From Asterella californica (Eukaryota; Streptophyta; Marchantiopsida; Marchantiales; Aytoniaceae), in the NCBI GenBank assembly GCA_036924285.1, contig JAYKYS010000014.1, forward strand, positions 4,030,001-4,094,000: a stretch of 64,000 nucleotides of DNA, in the 5' to 3' direction. The number at the start of each line of letters is the position of its first letter. The first letter of the stretch is position 1. This document shows, in pieces, positions 47,440 to 58,938 of the stretch. The position numbers and the translations under genes are program-made. Under the pieces are notes generated by a model. It worked only from the letters and a program-made list of their open reading frames with translations. It did not search any database and was not told the DNA's origin.

Positions 47440-49400
47440 TGTCGTGTCGTGGACCGGCTCTTACCTGAAATTCAAACTTCGATGCTTGTCGTTCCAAAGA
47501 CACTCATGAGAAAACAAGCTAGGCCCCAACTTACGGATTTTTGGCACAATCTCAGATCTCCATTTTCATCGCATAGATGGGTAGAGCTCCTTGTCAGCTT
47601 TCCATAGGCACTTTGTCTACTTTGTTTGGACGCCTAGTGGAGAAGTTACAAGACTCGAAAGATGGAGAAAATAAGCTAGGCCCCAGCTTACGGGTTTTTG
47701 GCACCACTTCGGATCTTCATTTTTATCGCATCAGTGGATAGAGCTCCTTGTCAGCATTTCATAGGCACTTTGTCTACTTCGTTTGGACGCATAGTGAAGA
47801 AGTTACAGGACTCGAAAGATGGAGAAATCAAGCTAGGCCCCAGCTTACGAGCTTTGGCCGCAACTTCGGATCTTTACTTTTATCGCATAGATGGATAGAG
47901 CTCGTTGTCAGCTTTCCATGGGCATCTTGTTTATTTCGTTTGGACATCCAGAGAAGAAGTTATGCGATTCGAAAAAAGATAAAATTAAGCTAGGCCCCTA
48001 GTTACTTGCTGATTGGGTATTTAGGGCTTCAGGCGTTATATCAAAGACGCAAGGGGCCTGCTTCTTATTATTCAGGAGAGAACTGTACGTACAGAGACTG
48101 TGATAAGGGGGCTGCTTAAGGGGCTTGCTTGTTCCTGCGACCTGTCGGTGGACGTTTTGAAGAATTGAGAAGTCCAATACACGCGCGCAAGGTGTCATCG
48201 GGTTCAGATCTGTGCAGGCTACGCACAGGTTAAGACGGTTCTTGAAGAGACGGATCGGGGGTTGTGTTCTGGAAGAAATTGAGACGCAGGAAGCAGATTT
48301 GGAGTTTTCAGTTACCTGTGAAGGGGAGTTGGACCGTTCGGGTCGTTCCGGAGTCCAAACTTGCTGTCCTTGGATCCAACAGGATCAGAACACCAAGTTC
48401 TACAGGAAATTGAAGACGATACCAGTTTTCATCAGGCGGTTTAGAAGTTCTGAGTGAAATTGGCTCGCAGGGAAGCGCTTACATCAGATTTTCGTTCACA
48501 TGTGATCTGAGGTTGGGCTGTTCTTCGCGATCGGTGAGCCAAGCTCTTCGTTCTTGGTGCCTACGTGATCAGGGAGTCTTCATCTACTTGTAAGAGAAGA
48601 CCGTGTGCGGATTGGATTGTTGGTTGGGTGTGGTGAGCAAGTTTGTGCCGCAGGGAACTGATTGACGTCAATTTTTTGCAACCTGCGACCAAATTTCTTG
48701 CGTGGTTTTGCAAGAGGAACTCCAAACGACTTGTTTGGAGTCTTGTTGGGTTCAAGGTAGCTAGATCTATCTGCCAGCGAAGACGGATATCAGTTTGGAC
48801 GATCCGTTTGTGCGGTGTGAGCGGTTTTAAGCCGCAGGGAGGAGTTTTTGGAGGTTCGGTCACCTGCGACCGAAGATCGGCGATAGCTCGGCTATCGGGA
48901 GTCGGATCTGAAGGTTTCTTGGGTTAACGGAGTCACCGGAGGATACCCTATCGACATCTGAAGTCCGTTCAGCGAAAAGAGGAAGTCCACAGATAAGCCT
49001 TTTTCGGTTCCTTTGCTACGGGTTTCGTCCTTTTGAGTTCGTTAGGGATTTAGTTGGTTGTGTACGGCTTGTAGTAGCTAGCTTTAGCCAAGAGCTAGTG
49101 CATGGATGTGGTTTGGACTTGGGTTTGGATCGCGTGATACTGTTGTGGCTGTGTTTGTTAGAAAGAGAAGTTTCTCTTGTTTTGAGCTACGCTTCGGCGA
49201 TTTCAGGCTAGGGTTGCGATTCAGGGGTTTGTTTTAGGGCTTCTGAAGTAGGTTACAGACCGCTCTGGTCTGTTCCTCAGTTTTGTGCTGTTAGGAGAAA
49301 GAAACGGCAGTGTACATACATTTGGAGTGGTATATATTGCACGTTCGTTTTCGTGGTTGTTCTTCTTTGTCTTGTCTTGTTGACACACAACATCTCCACA
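47440..49400 (+). repeat. Long LTR of copia-like family L, + strand copy
   Basis: The LTR starts TGTCGTGTCGTGGACCGG and ends just before ctccacagccaggaacc, about 1.96 kb. Its 5' quarter carries three full tandem copies of a 156-158-bp unit, each starting aagctaggcccc (47516, 47674, 47830; the next start at 47987). The rest aligns block by block with the - strand copy at 20.74-22.1 kb, whose neighbouring Gag is copia-type, and less well with 56.3-57.7 kb. The terminal third holds ctctggtctgttcctcagttt, probably the R/U5 region. About 70 bp of leader follow before LINE sequence begins. Confidence 0.8.
47516..47986 (+). repeat. Tandem 157-bp array in the U3 region
   Basis: Three units, starting at 47516, 47674 and 47830, carry the shared phrases aagctaggcccc, ttcggatcttcatttttatcgc, tcagctttccat and cgtttggacgcc. 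An equivalent three-unit array lies on the - strand at 22140-22620. Confidence 0.85.
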
Positions 49401-49469
49401 GCCAGGAACCTCGCGTTTTCCTGGACATACTTCACGCACAAAATATCCGACACGATAACGCCCTACGAC

Positions 49470-52107
49470 AACGTCTCTCATGGTAGGCTCTAGCGCAGTC
49501 TCGAATAAAAATGTCGAACTCCGGGGCTGTAGATCGGTATATCTCCATAGCTAAGACGATGAAGTGATGTCTCTCCTGCATGCTCTTATATTTGGCCACC
49601 TTCGCTGCTGTTGCTATGCCTAGGGCTCATCTTGAGAGATGAGTGATCACATGTGCCATCAACGAGTCTCGTGTTGGATCCGTGACAATCACATTTGTCA
49701 TTGAGACCTGATCTTTCTTTATCATGTACAGGTCAGCTCTCACTGACCTCCTCTCTAAAGAGCATACCAACGCTCTCTCGACGTCAAGTAATCGCTCTCC
49801 CGTGTTAAGACAAACACAACGTCTCTTATGACATCATGAGTAGCTATCCGCTCGTCATCTTGAGGACAACGAGCTAGGTGTCGATCCGAGGTGTCAAGCG
49901 AGACATCGTACTCACAGATAGACAATGTCGAAGCAACAGGCTAGACCAAGCCTAGACAGAATCTCATCGCTGTAGAGAAGATAGTTGGTACGAGTCTGAA
50001 CGCTCTAATGCAAGGTCGAGCTATGAACCAAGAGCTTGCATCCTTGCTCGAACAAGAGCGGAGTCGAGCTCTAGTAACCCGTGACGATGGAAGGATCAAC
50101 TAAGAGCACATGAAGAACCTACTACAAGTGATGTCTCGTCAAAGAGAACTGTAGTCTGTGAGATCCATTGGTGGCTAAGATATCAAATCAAGGATGTGCC
50201 TCACATGCTTGAAGAGTCAAACTATCTGTTGTCTCACGGACACAGATCTGTAGGAGTAAGAACCATCCTCCACCTTTGTCACATAGCTCTCCAGAACAGG
50301 TCTATATCTCACGAAGAAACGACAACAGAGTCAAGGTGCTGAGGGGGCCGAACTACCCAAAAAAGCTACAAGAGCAATCTCCTCCATGGATAATAAACCC
50401 ACCCCGTCACATGATATCGGCGATGATGTTTGTCTAAGGTGCTATCATACACTCGAAGGTCCCTAGTCCTAAGATGTCACCAAAAATCCTCATGATTCTC
50501 CTATCAAACTTCTAAAGTTCGAGACGGAGATAGGAGATGGAGGTACTATGCGGAGTAGGTAGCTCGGACGACGTGCAATGAAAGAGAAAAAGATACAAAA
50601 GGCAACTTGTGGATCCTCTAGGCTAAGGAGATCCTCGATATGCAAAACGTCTTCCGTCAATGCAACATCTAAAAACCGAGAGACGAAGTCTTTTTTTCGA
50701 TATGTACTCCGAGGATGCGTAAACCATCTCTTGGTGTAAGAAATCCTTCAAGGAGCTGGAGGTCTGAAGGTATATCTATGAAAGACCAAGCCTTGCACTT
50801 TGACACCTTCACTCTCTGCCCTACCAAGGTCAATTGAGATACGAGGTGATCAAAGACATCACAGACTTGGAGATGGACTTATGATATGCGTGTCATCAGC
50901 TAGAGATGAAAAGACACAATCTAGAGCTACGGAGACAGTGGTCAAGAGAGCTCTGTAGTGAACCAAGGCAAAGAGAGGTCCACCCAAAGTCTCTTTGATG
51001 AGTACTTGCTGCGGAGCTGATGATTGTAATCTCCTCTATCAAAAGACCGTGTTGGTAATACAAAGAGGAAGAAGAACCATAGAACGATCGCTCGAAAAGA
51101 ACGAGACTCATCGGAGATTCTCCGTCATCCATGAGCTCTCTAAAGATCGAAGAGCAAGAAATTTTATTAAAAGTATTTTCCACGTCCACTTGTAAGACAA
51201 CCCAATCGGATGGATGTCCAAGAGAATACCGAAAGACATAGACTCACATTCTCTAGACGCCGCAACTCCAAACTAATGTGGATAAAGATGGTCCTAAAAA
51301 TATCTTGGAGTTGAAGAACAATGGTATGACTAATAAGTCTTAAGAGAATGTTGGCGATGACTATCTGTCGAATTTCTCTATCATTCTTCATCATGATCAA
51401 AAGTTTAGCTGCTCCCAGAACATGACCTATAGAGTGTGGAATATGTCCCAGAGCTACTGCTGCTGCTACTAGAAAGAGCTTCGAGAAATCACTAGAGGGT
51501 CGTCTATTTGAAAACAACCCCATAGGTGCTCGTAGATCATCCCAAACATACCTCCCGAAGATAGACGTGGATTTGTACACAAGACATGGGCAAAAAATGA
51601 TTCATGGAGACATAATGGCTTCAAGCTGATAGTCTTGAACCTCATGTAGTGAGGGATCACTTGGTGGAGGTGAAGAAAACACAACAGAGTGATCATCTTC
51701 TCAGTAGTAGGACAAGCCACTAACAAAGGATGTAATGCTCTAGCAGCTCTACTATACTCTCTCACCCGACCTAACATCTTACAACATCATATGCGAGCGG
51801 AAGATGAAACATCACGTGTAGAGATAGATTCACTCTTATCTCGTGTCGCACGTACTGATTCCTCCTCTAAAGTCGCCCAATCACTAGCACGGAATCTTCG
51901 AAGACGGACCATCATCTCCTAATTTTCCGCTCTGCCACCTCGAGTATAACGTAGGCACCAACGAGATAGTAAGAGGAACAATAACCACACCGTCTCGTCC
52001 TTGGTGTTTCGTGTCAACATATCAAGAGATAGACGGAATGCTTGTTGCATCTCGTCATGGAGAGCATGAGATAACTGATGAAACAAGCGCGGACAAGAAA
52101 AACTCAT
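49470..52107 (-). pseudogene. LINE-type (non-LTR) reverse transcriptase relic
   Basis: Reading the - strand from 52.1 to 49.5 kb across several frameshifts, an N-terminal arginine-rich part (GRVREYSRAARAL, about 51770) is followed by RT fingers GHIPHSIGHVLGAAKLLIMM (about 51430) and IRQIVIANILLRLIS. Then come the palm DVENTFNKISCSSIFRELM (about 51185) and a THQ-x-DFGWTSLCLGSL segment in the position of the family TRQGDPLGGxLFAL. The xADD active-site box (LADDTHI) is at about 50890. Near the end, LAMEIYRSTAPEFDIFIRDC (about 49540) resembles the LALETYG...FDDFLxxCA tail of this plant and algal RT group. Multiple stops prove decay. The 3' end abuts the copia leader at about 49.47 kb, with no poly-T tract, so it is truncated there. 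Confidence 0.8.
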
Positions 52108-53185
52108 CTCGAATAATCCTATAATAATATCAGTGTGGTCTCAACTACTCTCACGACTCAAGAAGAACTCTTGGAAGAAAGACTAACAGTGCCATAATGA
52201 TTGCACGTGTAGACCTCTGCTCTCGACTAACCTGGGCATCCCATGTGGTCCACTCATAGCTCTTGTGTATGTTTCTCACATGAGACTTTACCCCTTGCGA
52301 GATAAATAACTGATCACACATCTGACATGATGTGTCTCAGATCAGTCTCGATCTCATAGGAGAGACAGTACATAAAAAAGGGTGAAGTCCAACCAAACGG
52401 TAATCGTAACAAAAACACCTCTAAAATATCCACTCGAGCGAGAAAAGAAAAGAAAAAAACAAAAACAAAACAAAACAAAACCCACTAGATGTAAAAAAAA
52501 ATATTCAAAATTCTCTGACAAACTTTAAACAAGGGACTCCTCGACCCTAAAATTCCAGAATAATTTAATATTCACTAATTTCTTCACTAAATGTATCAAT
52601 TCTAGATAAAAAAAAAACTAAAAATAAATAATAAATAAAAGTATGGAAAAAAGATCTACTCAAACCCCCAATATAACCCACCTTCTCAAAACACAACTCT
52701 CCTCTCTCTCGGTCCTCCTCTCTCATCACCTCTCCTCTCCCTGGATACTCTGTTCTAGGAACCACTCAAACATCTCTCCCACTAGCGAACGCCTCGGGAT
52801 ACAGTATCCTCAAACAACCATCTCCTCGCGTATCCTCTCGACTCCTCTACCCGCTTTCAACAAAGCTCGTCTACTCTTTCCTTACACATTCAAGTAACAT
52901 CTTTCTCCTCTGTTTTGCATTTTCTTTTTATACATTTTGCAAAGAAAGTGAAAGAAATTATCTTCTCTGTAATCTGATTGGCCACGGCCGAGAATTTTCT
53001 TTTTATTATGCCGTTCAGGAAGGAAAAGAATTGTATATCATTTCATTTCAAAACTGATAGATTACATGGATGTTCCTGGTAAATGGCATCTGTGCTTAGC
53101 TAAGTTGGATGAAGAGGTACTTTTCCTAGAGCGGAGAAGGGGTTGGACGCGAGTAGAAAAATGAAACTACAAACCTAACTGAAGG
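52108..53185. other. No supported gene; A-rich low-complexity block
   Basis: 52440-52640 on the + strand is A-rich, including an (AAAAC)n run at about 52455-52485. The rest has no recognisable coding sequence. It may include the 5' region of the LINE relic. Confidence 0.35.
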
Positions 53186-53189
53186 GAAC

Positions 53190-53560
53190 TTATGGGATTC
53201 TGGAAATATAAAGATTTTCGTTTGGAGTGGTTTTATGTACGATAGATCATCCTCCGTAGTGCATTATCGGACAAGACATTAGATAAACTATGACTTTAAA
53301 TAAAATTTTAAAAATTTTATGAAAAATAAAATTTTACAGACCCAATAATGATAAATCGATGAATGGATAAATCATAATAAAAATAATCATTCAAAATGTA
53401 TACTGATATACTTGAAGAGACATACGATCATTTCTAACTCAAGTCATTACTATGTCTCCGTCGCAGTTTGAGCATAAATTTGAAAACATCAAAAACTTTA
53501 TATTCTTTTATTCTTTATGTTGTGTTCAGGGATGGTAGTCGTGGCTTCTCATTCCTAAAC
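53190..53560 (+). repeat. Dispersed repeat, copy 2 (partner at 2.76-3.09 kb)
   Basis: The blocks gggattctggaa, caagacattagataaactat and gtggcttctcattcc recur in the order and approximate spacing seen at 2.76-3.09 kb. A foldback-family copy follows within about 0.6 kb, as it does about 1 kb downstream of the first copy. Confidence 0.5.
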
Positions 53561-54079
53561 TACTCCTTCTCTCGTGGCTTCTGCTATACCAAAGCTTAAG
53601 GGTGACTACCCTCCCGTTTAAAGAACTTTTTATCGAATGAGTGAACGTTCGTACCCACTACTTTAATTCATTTAACCTGATCGTTCTTTCTAAAAGGGTT
53701 TGTTCATGAATTAAAAATCCAAATTCTTTTATTTATTTTTTGCAGAGGGAGAGGTGAAACAGATCTCCACTAAGACAGCATAAGCAGCTGGGTCCTTATA
53801 ATAATATGCATAAGAACTGAAAACCATCTGAAGCAAGAACTGATTCAAAAGAAAGGAAGAATCAAAGTCAGAAGAAATTTATAATTTTGGTTTGCAATGG
53901 AGATTAGCTTGATGTTTAACTGAGGAAGTGTAATTGGATTTCTCTCCTAGCACCTGTAAACATGATGGTAAGGTATTATTGGAACGTTTTTAAACATAGA
54001 GGTGTTTAAATCAAACTTTGTTCTCTCTGATATAGCCATGCTCCTTTGGACTGTTTGTTGTTGTGGGGTCTTATATGTA

Positions 54080-54300
54080 TATTTACATTTCTATTCATCT
54101 TCTCCATCTTTCGACGGAAGAAGTAAATATATATATGATTAATTTATTACTTAACTCTTCCGTTGGAAAGGGTTAGTATTAGATTAAACTTTAGAATTTT
54201 CACTGAGTTTTGCTATCAATGACTCGCATATATACTCTTGAGAGTCCATCTGTCGGCACTCTCTTTATGGTTATGTCCGGCTGTTCTTCCGTTCTCAGGT
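54080..54300 (+). repeat. Foldback repeat family, copy C
   Basis: The first hairpin, atttac...ccatctttcgacggaag...gtaaat, is at about 54081-54129. The second foldback, gattaatttattac...ctcttccgttggaaag...gtattagattaa, is at about 54137-54187. The conserved tail includes tttatgggttatgtcc. The architecture is the same as the copies at 1.0 and 4.2 kb. Confidence 0.6.
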
Positions 54301-55975
54301 TGGACTAACAATTAACACATATATAATATTTTATTTTTCTTATAAATTTAATATAATTTTTTTGCTTAACCTTTATACATTTTCTTTAGTGAGCAAAAGT
54401 TCTTAAAGCGAGCAAAAGTTCCCTGAAGTTCATCTTGCATGTATATACACTTAGGAATTTGTGCTTGAAAACAAGAATGGAACTATCAGTCTGACAAAAT
54501 GTAGAGAAGTTTGTAGTTCTTGTTTAATGTAGAGAGGAGAAAGTTTCTAGGGTTTCTGGAAACATAAGAGAATATTTATTTTTATTTCAAACACACTTTG
54601 AATAAAAATAAATTCTTTTTGTTGCTTTTATATGCACACCAAGGGTTTAACACAGTAGCACAAAAACTTGAATATAGAATCATGGGCGAGATTCAAAGGT
54701 CCTCTTGATACAAGAACTTGTACTGTATTGCAAGTTCGGTTCGCACAACAAATAAATATTTCATTTGATAGGCAATCGGTTTGAATAATGTTCGCTATAC
54801 AGGGTGATTAGTGAACAAATTAAGGAAGTTGTGAAGCGAAAAATAACTTTAAATTTATTGAGAGAATTTGAATCAGTTTTTGTAGTTCAATTAAAATACT
54901 GCTTGGGGACATTGGATTTCGGTCATTTCAAATTCTCTTGCCTTCAAAAGGTTTAGTTGTTGAGGCAATCGTTGAGTTAGTTCATATGCGAGAGCACTAG
55001 AAAAGATTAATTCTTCCTGTATTCGAGCGGAGAAACATAACAATTCTGAAATGAAATAAAATTTCAATATATCTAAAGCTCACGGGGCGAAATCTTAATT
55101 CCTAAATAGAAATAATATTCCCTTCGGGTATACGCAAATCGGAACAGCATTACGGTATACTCAATCCTACTAGTTCTCAAGGACTCCTAAAAGGAAAGAG
55201 GATTCAACAAAGCTTTTCTCTAATCCATCTATGGCAGAAACCATTAATCTTAGTCTTTATTAATGTTAGTTTATTAACCTTTAGGTTTATATTTTATCTC
55301 TATTAGATAATGAGATTATATTTTGGGAGTATACAGTTAGAATAACTGCATTCTTTCATGATTTTGTATCCCTTCAGTAAGTATGTAGTAAAATGCAGTA
55401 AAGTAATAGTGATAGCGAGCTCGAGTGTGCAGTTGAGGGAATAACGGGGAAAAGATAATACTCTCAAGAAATTTTGTGCATATTTCATATATGCATTATA
55501 GTAACTAACTAGCATCTCGTACGCAACTAGAATCGATAGAATCAAGCAATAAATGCTCGACCTTAGCTTCTATATAGTTGTTGGTCCTACATATTAGTCA
55601 CAATGTGTGGTTTGAAAGTCTCTTTTTCTGTCAAGTAGGAAGCGGGTTAGGAAGTTAGTTTGAAAATAAAGACACCGATTCGCAATAGTCCGATCCAGTA
55701 AACCACGTGGCAAGCAAACCTGCACTAACGCACATGCATTATCACTCTTAAACATATATCTGACGATCTAGATTAGACGGCTGAATATCGTACTACTAGT
55801 TTCAAACCCTCTCCTCATATAAAATGAAGCGGGATGGAATATTAGAGGGTCATGAAACTTGATACTTACGGAGGAGATTTCTCTTTCCCGCAGGAGGAGA
55901 TGTTGAGTTTCAGGTGATCCATTCACCGGGTCCTTATGGAATTATCCCGTGGTTGTCTTCCGAGAGATGGAGAGA
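54301..55975. other. No supported gene
   Basis: AT-rich sequence with no coding or RNA feature that I recognise. Confidence 0.4.
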
Positions 55976-55979
55976 ATCT

Positions 55980-56262
55980 CGTGACTTGTATCCCAAATCG
56001 TTTGATGAAAATTTATATCATTTTTAACTTTTTGTAGAATTAGATATTCTCATTTGATAGATCCAAAGAGAACAAGTTTAGATTCAAGAACGATTCGAAC
56101 GGTCCAACTCTTTTTCAGAAGTAACTAAAGCGCTCAATCTTCTCTCTCTATGTCTCAAATTTTTTTTCAATATCCAACTCTCGATCCATCTTTGCATAAA
56201 CCGTCTTATCGTATGCATAGCTTGCATAAATCTTAATCCAATGACGTCTTGCGCTTGCATTG
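55980..56262 (-). repeat. Inverted fragment of the family-L LTR
   Basis: The + strand here (gatagatccaaagag..., cgattcgaacggtccaactct, ctcgatccatctttgcataaaccgtctt) is colinear with 21.76-21.97 kb, where the LTR lies on the - strand. This piece is therefore in the opposite orientation to the + copy that starts immediately after it. Confidence 0.7.
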
Positions 56263-56263
56263 T

Positions 56264-57690
56264 AACGTCGTGGACCGGCTATGATACGAAGCAAAAGTCA
56301 TGAGAAATATATTTTCTTTAACTTGATGCTGTCATAATTTTGACAGCAACATTTGATAGATCTTGTTGAGGAGATCAAAATTAGTGTTTATATTTCATAC
56401 ATAGAGCAAATAGAAAGAAGTTACATTGATTTTAACTTTTATAGGTTTTGAGTAGATGAGGAATGACAGACCATCGAGGATATAGTAAATAATAATAAGT
56501 TGCTATTTACAGATTCCCAATGGATGGATAGCTGGAGAGCATGATTACTATAACTGATGATTAATTAATAACAAGTTGTTATTTACAAGTATTGGTGGAT
56601 GAACGGATAGTGAGCGTGACTGAAAGATCGTCAACTCATGAATGATAATAACAACTAGTTGTTATTTAGAGAGGATCACTAGTGAACGGGCCATCGATGC
56701 ATATGAAAAATGACAATATATTAGTATTTATAGAGATCAGATCAAGTTTCTATTTAAAGAGGACCACCAGCAAATAACAAATCATCAACGATGCATGGTA
56801 AACAACAGATTGTTATTTATGTTGAATCATCGACGGAAGGATCACCCAAGGAGGGTGGAAATTAATAGTTAGTTATTATTTACATGGATAGTAAAAACTT
56901 ATTGTTATTTCACAAATATAAGTTAGTGTCAAAAAATTCTAAAGGTTTCAGGAGAGAGGTGCTTAAGGGGTTAGCTTGTACTTGCAACCTGTCGCTGGAT
57001 GCTTTAGGAGACTGGGATGCATATCCATAAAATGTCATTGGTGCTTTTCGATACCGAGCAATGATGATGATGCATCTTTGGTTTTGACATCGAGTTGTGC
57101 TCTCTATCTCTAGCTATGTGTACAACACTCATAAACCTCATTTGGAATAGAGTTATTTTAACATCAGGCTAGTTGTATATTGAGGAGTGATGATGGTGCG
57201 ATTTTGGTTTTGACATTGAGTTTTATTCTCTATATCTCTAGCTACGTGGATTGTACTCACTATCTTTGTTTGGGTTAGAGTGATCTAATCATCAAGTTAG
57301 TGGTGTACTAAGCGGCAGCATTGATACGACGATGCTATTGTGGCTATGGTTATTACATAAGATATTCCGGAGTTTTTTGGAGATGAGACACTGTTGTGAG
57401 ACTTACTGTTAGTAAAAAAAAGTGTTTTTCTTGTTTTTAGTTAACTTCGGTGGTTCTTGTTCTAAGTTTGGGTTCGGAGACTTTGAAGTTTAGTCTACAA
57501 ACAGCTTGTGTTTGTTCTTCAGTTTAGTAAGATACTGCAGAAACGTACATAAAGTGAGATTTGGATATCTGAAGACTCGTCCTAGTGGTTGTGTATCTCT
57601 TCCTCATCTTGGTTCTTGCACACGATATCTCTACAGCCAAATACCTTACGTATTCGTGGACAATCTTCACATGATGTATCTTACGGTTGC
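56264..57690 (+). repeat. Family-L LTR, third copy (divergent)
   Basis: It starts tgtaacgtcgtggaccggct, like the start at 47440, and ends with ctacagccaaatacc leader near 57.64 kb. Blocks from gcttgtacttgcaacctgtcgctgg onward align with 48.1-49.4 kb. The U3 region lacks the 157-bp tandem units and instead contains a palindrome array (56488-56910). Confidence 0.7.
56488..56910 (+). repeat. Array of seven palindromic motifs, mostly about 80 bp apart
   Basis: The motif AATAACAAnTTGTTATTTA and variants occurs at 56488, 56567, 56647, about 56714, 56801, 56861 and 56893. The first five are 67-87 bp apart. The intervening sequence shares phrases such as ggatgaacgg and gatcacc. The array lies in the U3 part of the third LTR copy. 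Confidence 0.65.
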
Positions 57691-57813
57691 GTTGGATTCA
57701 TCAATCTCTCAAAACCTCCATCGCTCGCAAGTTCAAGCTAACTAATTTCACATTATCAGTAGCTCAAACCGGTAAAAGTTAAAATCATCATAACTTTTTT
57801 GTCTTTGCTCCGT

Positions 57814-58826
57814 TGTCGTGCTGTGAATCATTTCACATAGTGAATACTTCACCTCTCTGTCAAGAGTTAGTCTTTCTGAGTGAAGTTAAGACGTCAGAGA
57901 AGTCGATTCTGGAGATTGTGAACTCCAATTGGTCCTTTTTTGTTTTTTTGTAAAACTCTAAACTTAGAAGCAGAGGTCTAAAGAGGAGTTCGAGCATTTG
58001 GTGAGGACATTGTGAAATCTGAGAGCACCGGAGGATAGAGCTCGTCGTGCCAATCACTGTCAATGAAATTCTTGATCGATTTGGAGCAATAAAGAAGGAG
58101 TTATGCCAAATTGAAGTTCAGATTGTGTCAAAATTGCATCACTTTTGTTGATTTTGGGATTTTCAGTGTCAATTGAAGCAAAATTGAGGAAATCGTTTCA
58201 AACCTTCGTGGTTGCGTTCACTGTCAGCAGGGCTACGACTGTCTAAAAAGTTTCAAGTCATTTGAGTGAGTGAGAAATTCATGACGACCGCTGAAAAGCT
58301 CTCAATCTAGAGCAGCAACTTCAGAGTTCGAGATTTGGAGAACCGTGTACAGACCCAACTTCACAAGGGTGTTCAGCATGCTGTTAACTCCAAGTCCTGT
58401 AAGAATGAGGGAAAGTGATCGAGGTAATTCTCTGTTATAGGTCAAAATAGCTATCTGGGTACTAGAAATTGCCGTAATTTTCTTAGTCAGAACTTTTCTG
58501 TCCACATCTTGGTGCTAGAATTTGATCTCAAGCTGAAACTTCGTGTGTGTGTGTCCAGTGGGGCCTCTTTTACATGTAGGAGAAGTTTATAAGTCTAAAC
58601 CTTCACATATTTCCTCTTCCTGAGTGTCAAAGTTCACCGTCTGACCTTATCATTACTAGTTCAATCTGATTTATCGTTTCCTGAACATATAAGAGGAGCC
58701 AAGAGACATGTGTGAGTGTTTTACAATACCAACTTGTAACCTGAAGCCTACCCTTTGAGTTAGCAACCACAGCTAGAAGCCCAACGCTTTCTTGAGTAGA
58801 CATATACAATCTTCACGATCATACCA
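57814..58826 (+). repeat. LTR preceding the gypsy gag relic (inferred)
   Basis: The segment begins TGTCGTGCTGTGAATC and ends before ccacagccagaagg, the edge motifs seen at other LTR-leader junctions here. It precedes the gag start by about 110 bp. It includes tccagtggggcctc and a (tg)n run at 58545. A 3' partner was not found. Confidence 0.45.
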
Positions 58827-58938
58827 CAGCCAGAAGGTTCCACCATTCACAAGAAACTCTCAACCGGACATCTGGTCCTTCCACTGAGAGCTCTTGGGGT
58901 GATTGATCATGGAGGTTGAAATTCTGATACAAGGAAGA

